A stretch of 64,000 nucleotides of DNA from assembly GCF_026385485.1 (NCBI RefSeq), contig NZ_JANIDX010000006.1:62001-126000 (forward strand). Direction: 5' to 3'. Both the position numbers and the translations under genes were made by a program. Shown piece by piece: positions 61,498-64,000 of this stretch. The notes below the pieces were generated by a model. The model did not search any database and was not told where the DNA came from. It was given only the letters and a program-made list of their open reading frames with translations. Each line of letters begins with the position of its first letter. Positions within the stretch are counted from its first letter, which is position 1. Source of the DNA: Bombella pollinis. Lineage in GTDB: Bacteria; Pseudomonadota; Alphaproteobacteria; Acetobacterales; Acetobacteraceae.

Positions 61498-63010
61498 GAT
61501 GCTCTTTCCCCGGTTTGGCAGCGTCATTTTTAGCCGTTGGTGTGGCCTCATGCGCTTGAGCAGGCACTTGCGGGTGGGCTAGCAAGCTAGCCTCATGGGC
61601 GGCATCGGCCCCGCCAGCCATCGCATTGAGGAGATGTAGGGCTTGCTGAAGCTGGAAGTCCGTCTCTGGTTTTGTGGGGTCAAAACTCGGCCATTTTGCG
61701 GGGGGCAGTCGTTCGACTGTCTTCGCAAGGGCGGGGAGGTCCGTACGGGGGGTCTCTTTGGGTAATTTGCCATCTGTGTTGGTGATGGTATGGGCGAGGT
61801 CTGCCTCATGGAAGGTGAATAGCGTATCATCATCCCGGCTGGCTAAAACGGGGATATCTGGCGTAATGCCCAACCCCTGAATCGAGCGGCCAGAGGGTGT
61901 GTAATAACGCGCTGTTGTCAGGCGGATGGCCCCTTGGTCGGCAATAGGGATGATGGTTTGGACGGAGCCCTTCCCAAAGGTGCGCTCCCCCATGATCATC
62001 CCACGATGATGGTCTTTTAACGCCCCAGAGACAATCTCACTGGCTGAGGCCGAGCCTGCATTGGTGAGGACGATAATCGGCAAGCCGTGGGTAATATCTT
62101 TACCCACACCATCCCAATGCTGGTTCCCCTCTGGATGGCGGCCACGGATGGAGACAATCTCCCCATCTTTCACAAAATCGCGGGAGACGGCAATGGCTTG
62201 GTCGAGCTTCCCACCAGGGTCGGAGCGGAGGTCTAAAATCAGCCCGCTTAGTGTTTTACCGGGTGTTTTAGCAACGGATTGTACGAGCTTTACATAGGCT
62301 TTATGGAGCTCTTTTTCCGCATCATCATCAAACTCACTCAAGCGGATATAGCCCACGCGCCCATAAAGAGCAGAGCGGACAATCTGGACATGAATAATCT
62401 CTCGCTTAAGGGTGATGGTCTGCACTTTGCCCGTTTTGGGGCGCAAGATGGTGAGGATAATTTGCGTCCCTGGTTTACCGCGCATCTTGCGGACGGCTTG
62501 GTCTAAAGTGAGGTCGGCAATGCTTTTATTATCCACCATGGTGATAACATCGCCTGATTGAATCCCCGCCCGTGCTGCAGGTGTATCATCAATGGGGGAG
62601 ACAACGCGTACATGCCCCGCATCCCCTTGGACTTGCAAGCCGAGGCCGCCAAATTGACCGGACATCTCATCCTGCATGTCTTTAAGCTGCTGTGCATCCA
62701 TGTAGGAGGAGTGAGGGTCGAGGTTGCTAATCATCCCATCAATGGCATTGCGGATGAGCTTCTTATTCGGCAAAGGGGTGACATATTCGGAATGAGCAAT
62801 ATCCATCACCGTGCCGAGTAAGGTCAGCATACGGACTGTCTCAGCATTGTTGGAATCGCTGTTACTCGCGGCGTTGGAGGCGTCTTTATGGGCACTATCT
62901 TCCGCCCATGCAGGGGGAAGTAGGGCTGGACGGCTGGCAAGAAACACGCCAGAGGCAACACCTATTGTCGAACAGGCAAGACCTAGCATAAGGCCAGCAC
63001 GGAAGTTCAT
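61490..63010 (-). CDS. ctpA: Carboxy-terminal processing protease (S41)
   Basis: Periplasmic serine protease that trims or degrades envelope proteins, 506 residues from ATG 63010. An N-terminal signal or anchor (about residues 6-30) is followed by a PDZ domain (QFGGLGLQVQG to RKMRGKPGTQ) and the S41 core with the GSASASE serine motif and the TFGKGSVQ lysine (Lys347). The last 60 residues are alanine/histidine-rich. An in-frame ATG at 63049 has no ribosome-binding site. Between envC and rppH, as in many alphaproteobacteria. Confidence 0.95.
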   Translation of the reverse strand: MNFRAGLMLGLACSTIGVASGVFLASRPALLPPAWAEDSAHKDASNAASNSDSNNAETVRMLTLLGTVMDIAHSEYVTPLPNKKLIRNAIDGMISNLDPHSSYMDAQQLKDMQDEMSGQFGGLGLQVQGDAGHVRVVSPIDDTPAARAGIQSGDVITMVDNKSIADLTLDQAVRKMRGKPGTQIILTILRPKTGKVQTITLKREIIHVQIVRSALYGRVGYIRLSEFDDDAEKELHKAYVKLVQSVAKTPGKTLSGLILDLRSDPGGKLDQAIAVSRDFVKDGEIVSIRGRHPEGNQHWDGVGKDITHGLPIIVLTNAGSASASEIVSGALKDHHRGMIMGERTFGKGSVQTIIPIADQGAIRLTTARYYTPSGRSIQGLGITPDIPVLASRDDDTLFTFHEADLAHTITNTDGKLPKETPRTDLPALAKTVERLPPAKWPSFDPTKPETDFQLQQALHLLNAMAGGADAAHEASLLAHPQVPAQAHEATPTAKNDAAKPGKEHHD

Positions 63011-63166
63011 GGTCGGTCTATTCCTTTTAAGTCGTAACGTAACCATCATGTTGGGACGTCGCAGTGTAAGGGTGCTACGCCCGAAGAGAGTGTTAATAAC
63101 CTTACAGTGTTTTGCGTTATGGTGAAACTCCCAAGAGGGGCTTCCGTTACAGGAGGGTTACCGTCT

Positions 63167-64000
63167 TTAGAAAAACGCTGCTGGGTTGATGAGCTTCGTC
63201 CCATGGCGGAGTTGGACAAATAACAAAGGATGTTGTGTAGGCATATGCCCAATAAGCGCACCTTGCTGTACGGCCTGCCCTGTATGGAGGGCGATTGTCC
63301 CTAACCCTGCGAGGACAAGCCGTTGTTTTTGCCCACAATCTAAAATCACCATTGGCCCAAAGGAGCGGAACGCCCCTGTAAAGAGCATCTGCCCTGTGCA
63401 GGGGGCTATAACTGGGGCAGAGGGGGCAGTTTGATAGGTTAAGCCTGTTGCAGGGCCAGCCTCGGTTGGTTGGGCCCATTGGGTGACGATGCGGCCTTGA
63501 ACAGGGGCATGAGCGGCCCCGTGCTGCAAGCCTTTACCGGGGTTGGATAGGGTGCGGGTTTGTTCATCCACCATTTGTTCTTTATGATGTTGATGCAGCT
63601 TATGGAAATGCTGTTTCTCCGCTTTTAAACGGCGGCGTGTGTTGGCCTCTTGTTGGGCTAATTTTGTGATGATGGCTGTAAGGGCCTCCGTACTTTGGCG
63701 TGCTTGTGTGAGGAGGGCTTGTTGGCGCAGGAGAGCTTGTTGGGCTTGCTCTGAAAGTTTTTCAGCATGTTGGGTGCGATTTTCTGCCAGAGTTTGGCGG
63801 GTTTGGAGGCGGCCTTCCTGCACGGCCATGGTGCGGCTTTGGGTGGTTAATGTTTTTTGTTGGTCATGAAGTTGCGCTTCTTGTTGGAGGGCATGGGTCA
63901 TGGCCTCTTGGTTTTGCTGTTGACGCAGCGTGAGAAGCGCGAAAGGGAGGGCGGGGTTATCTGCTGGGCCATCTGTAGGCATAAGCAAAGCGAGTTCGGG
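63167..64000 (-). CDS. envC: EnvC-like murein hydrolase activator (5' end outside window)
   Basis: The frame is open to the right edge, so the start is missing. About 277 residues remain: a long coiled coil rich in Gln/Ala/Leu (roughly the first 150) and a C-terminal LytM (M23) domain with VIAPCTGQMLFTGAFRSFG and HTGQAVQQGALIGHM. The usual zinc ligands (HxxxD, HxH) are not visible: the late motif reads FVQLRHGTKLINP. It therefore probably activates amidases rather than cutting peptidoglycan. Upstream of ctpA by about 155 bp. Confidence 0.85.
   Translation of the reverse strand, partial: PELALLMPTDGPADNPALPFALLTLRQQQNQEAMTHALQQEAQLHDQQKTLTTQSRTMAVQEGRLQTRQTLAENRTQHAEKLSEQAQQALLRQQALLTQARQSTEALTAIITKLAQQEANTRRRLKAEKQHFHKLHQHHKEQMVDEQTRTLSNPGKGLQHGAAHAPVQGRIVTQWAQPTEAGPATGLTYQTAPSAPVIAPCTGQMLFTGAFRSFGPMVILDCGQKQRLVLAGLGTIALHTGQAVQQGALIGHMPTQHPLLFVQLRHGTKLINPAAFF

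Noticed and set aside
1..64000. CRISPR arrays, insertion sequences, prophage, tRNA or rRNA genes
   Set aside because: No regularly spaced repeats, transposase or integrase genes, tRNA cloverleaf or rRNA sequence was recognised by eye.

Overview
The window looks like a chromosomal segment of an alphaproteobacterium, most likely an acetic acid bacterium (Acetobacteraceae). The grounds are the long alphaproteobacterial-type RpoB and RpoC, an rnhB-ccrM pair with GANTC sites in front of it, an envC-ctpA-rppH cluster, a MoxR/DUF58/DUF4159 operon and NodT-type efflux lipoproteins. Family is a moderate-confidence call made from protein character, not from a database search. No rRNA, tRNA, CRISPR array, insertion sequence or phage gene was seen.

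Layout. (1) Positions 1-8381: an OmpR-type response regulator (cut by the window edge) and its sensor kinase, then an RND efflux operon in the order permease, adaptor, outer-membrane lipoprotein. A tandem AATTGT repeat with 11-bp spacing upstream of a perfect TATAAT suggests that the two-component system controls the pump. (2) Positions 8389-36499: a nearly continuous ribosomal protein and RNA polymerase superoperon (rplKAJL-rpoBC, rpsLG-tuf, the S10, spc and alpha operons, with secY and adk). secE-nusG are not next to rplK, and fusA is missing between rpsG and tuf. The gaps hold leader hairpins and several intrinsic-terminator-like stems that may subdivide transcription. (3) Positions 36540-46667: a 55-residue membrane-anchored protein, a convergent MdtABC-like efflux operon with a NodT-type lipoprotein on the minus strand, a divergent control region with three palindromes, and a CsbD-like membrane-anchored protein. 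(4) Positions 46696-50287: a GYF_2-domain membrane protein, rnhB-ccrM, a small two-helix membrane protein and a secreted ankyrin protein. (5) Positions 50407-57261 (minus): moxR, DUF58, DUF4159 and a VWA/amidotransferase-like membrane protein, tightly coupled by ATGA overlaps. (6) Positions 57396-61021 (plus): DUF1285, CCA-adding enzyme and an MsbA-like ABC exporter. (7) Positions 61000-64000 (minus): envC (cut by the edge), ctpA and rppH.

The ribosomal core makes ribosomes, RNA polymerase and the Sec channel. The two flanking RND pumps share no sequence-level operon link with it. The right side deals with envelope and cell-cycle functions: CcrM methylation, septal peptidoglycan hydrolase activation, periplasmic proteolysis, and a MoxR chaperone system of unknown target. 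Nothing in the window is clearly a new kind of system. The most interesting points are the missing fusA, the GANTC cluster ahead of rnhB-ccrM, the dense palindromes ahead of the mdt operon, the internal terminator-like hairpins of the ribosomal operons, and an RND permease lacking the usual proton-relay lysine.
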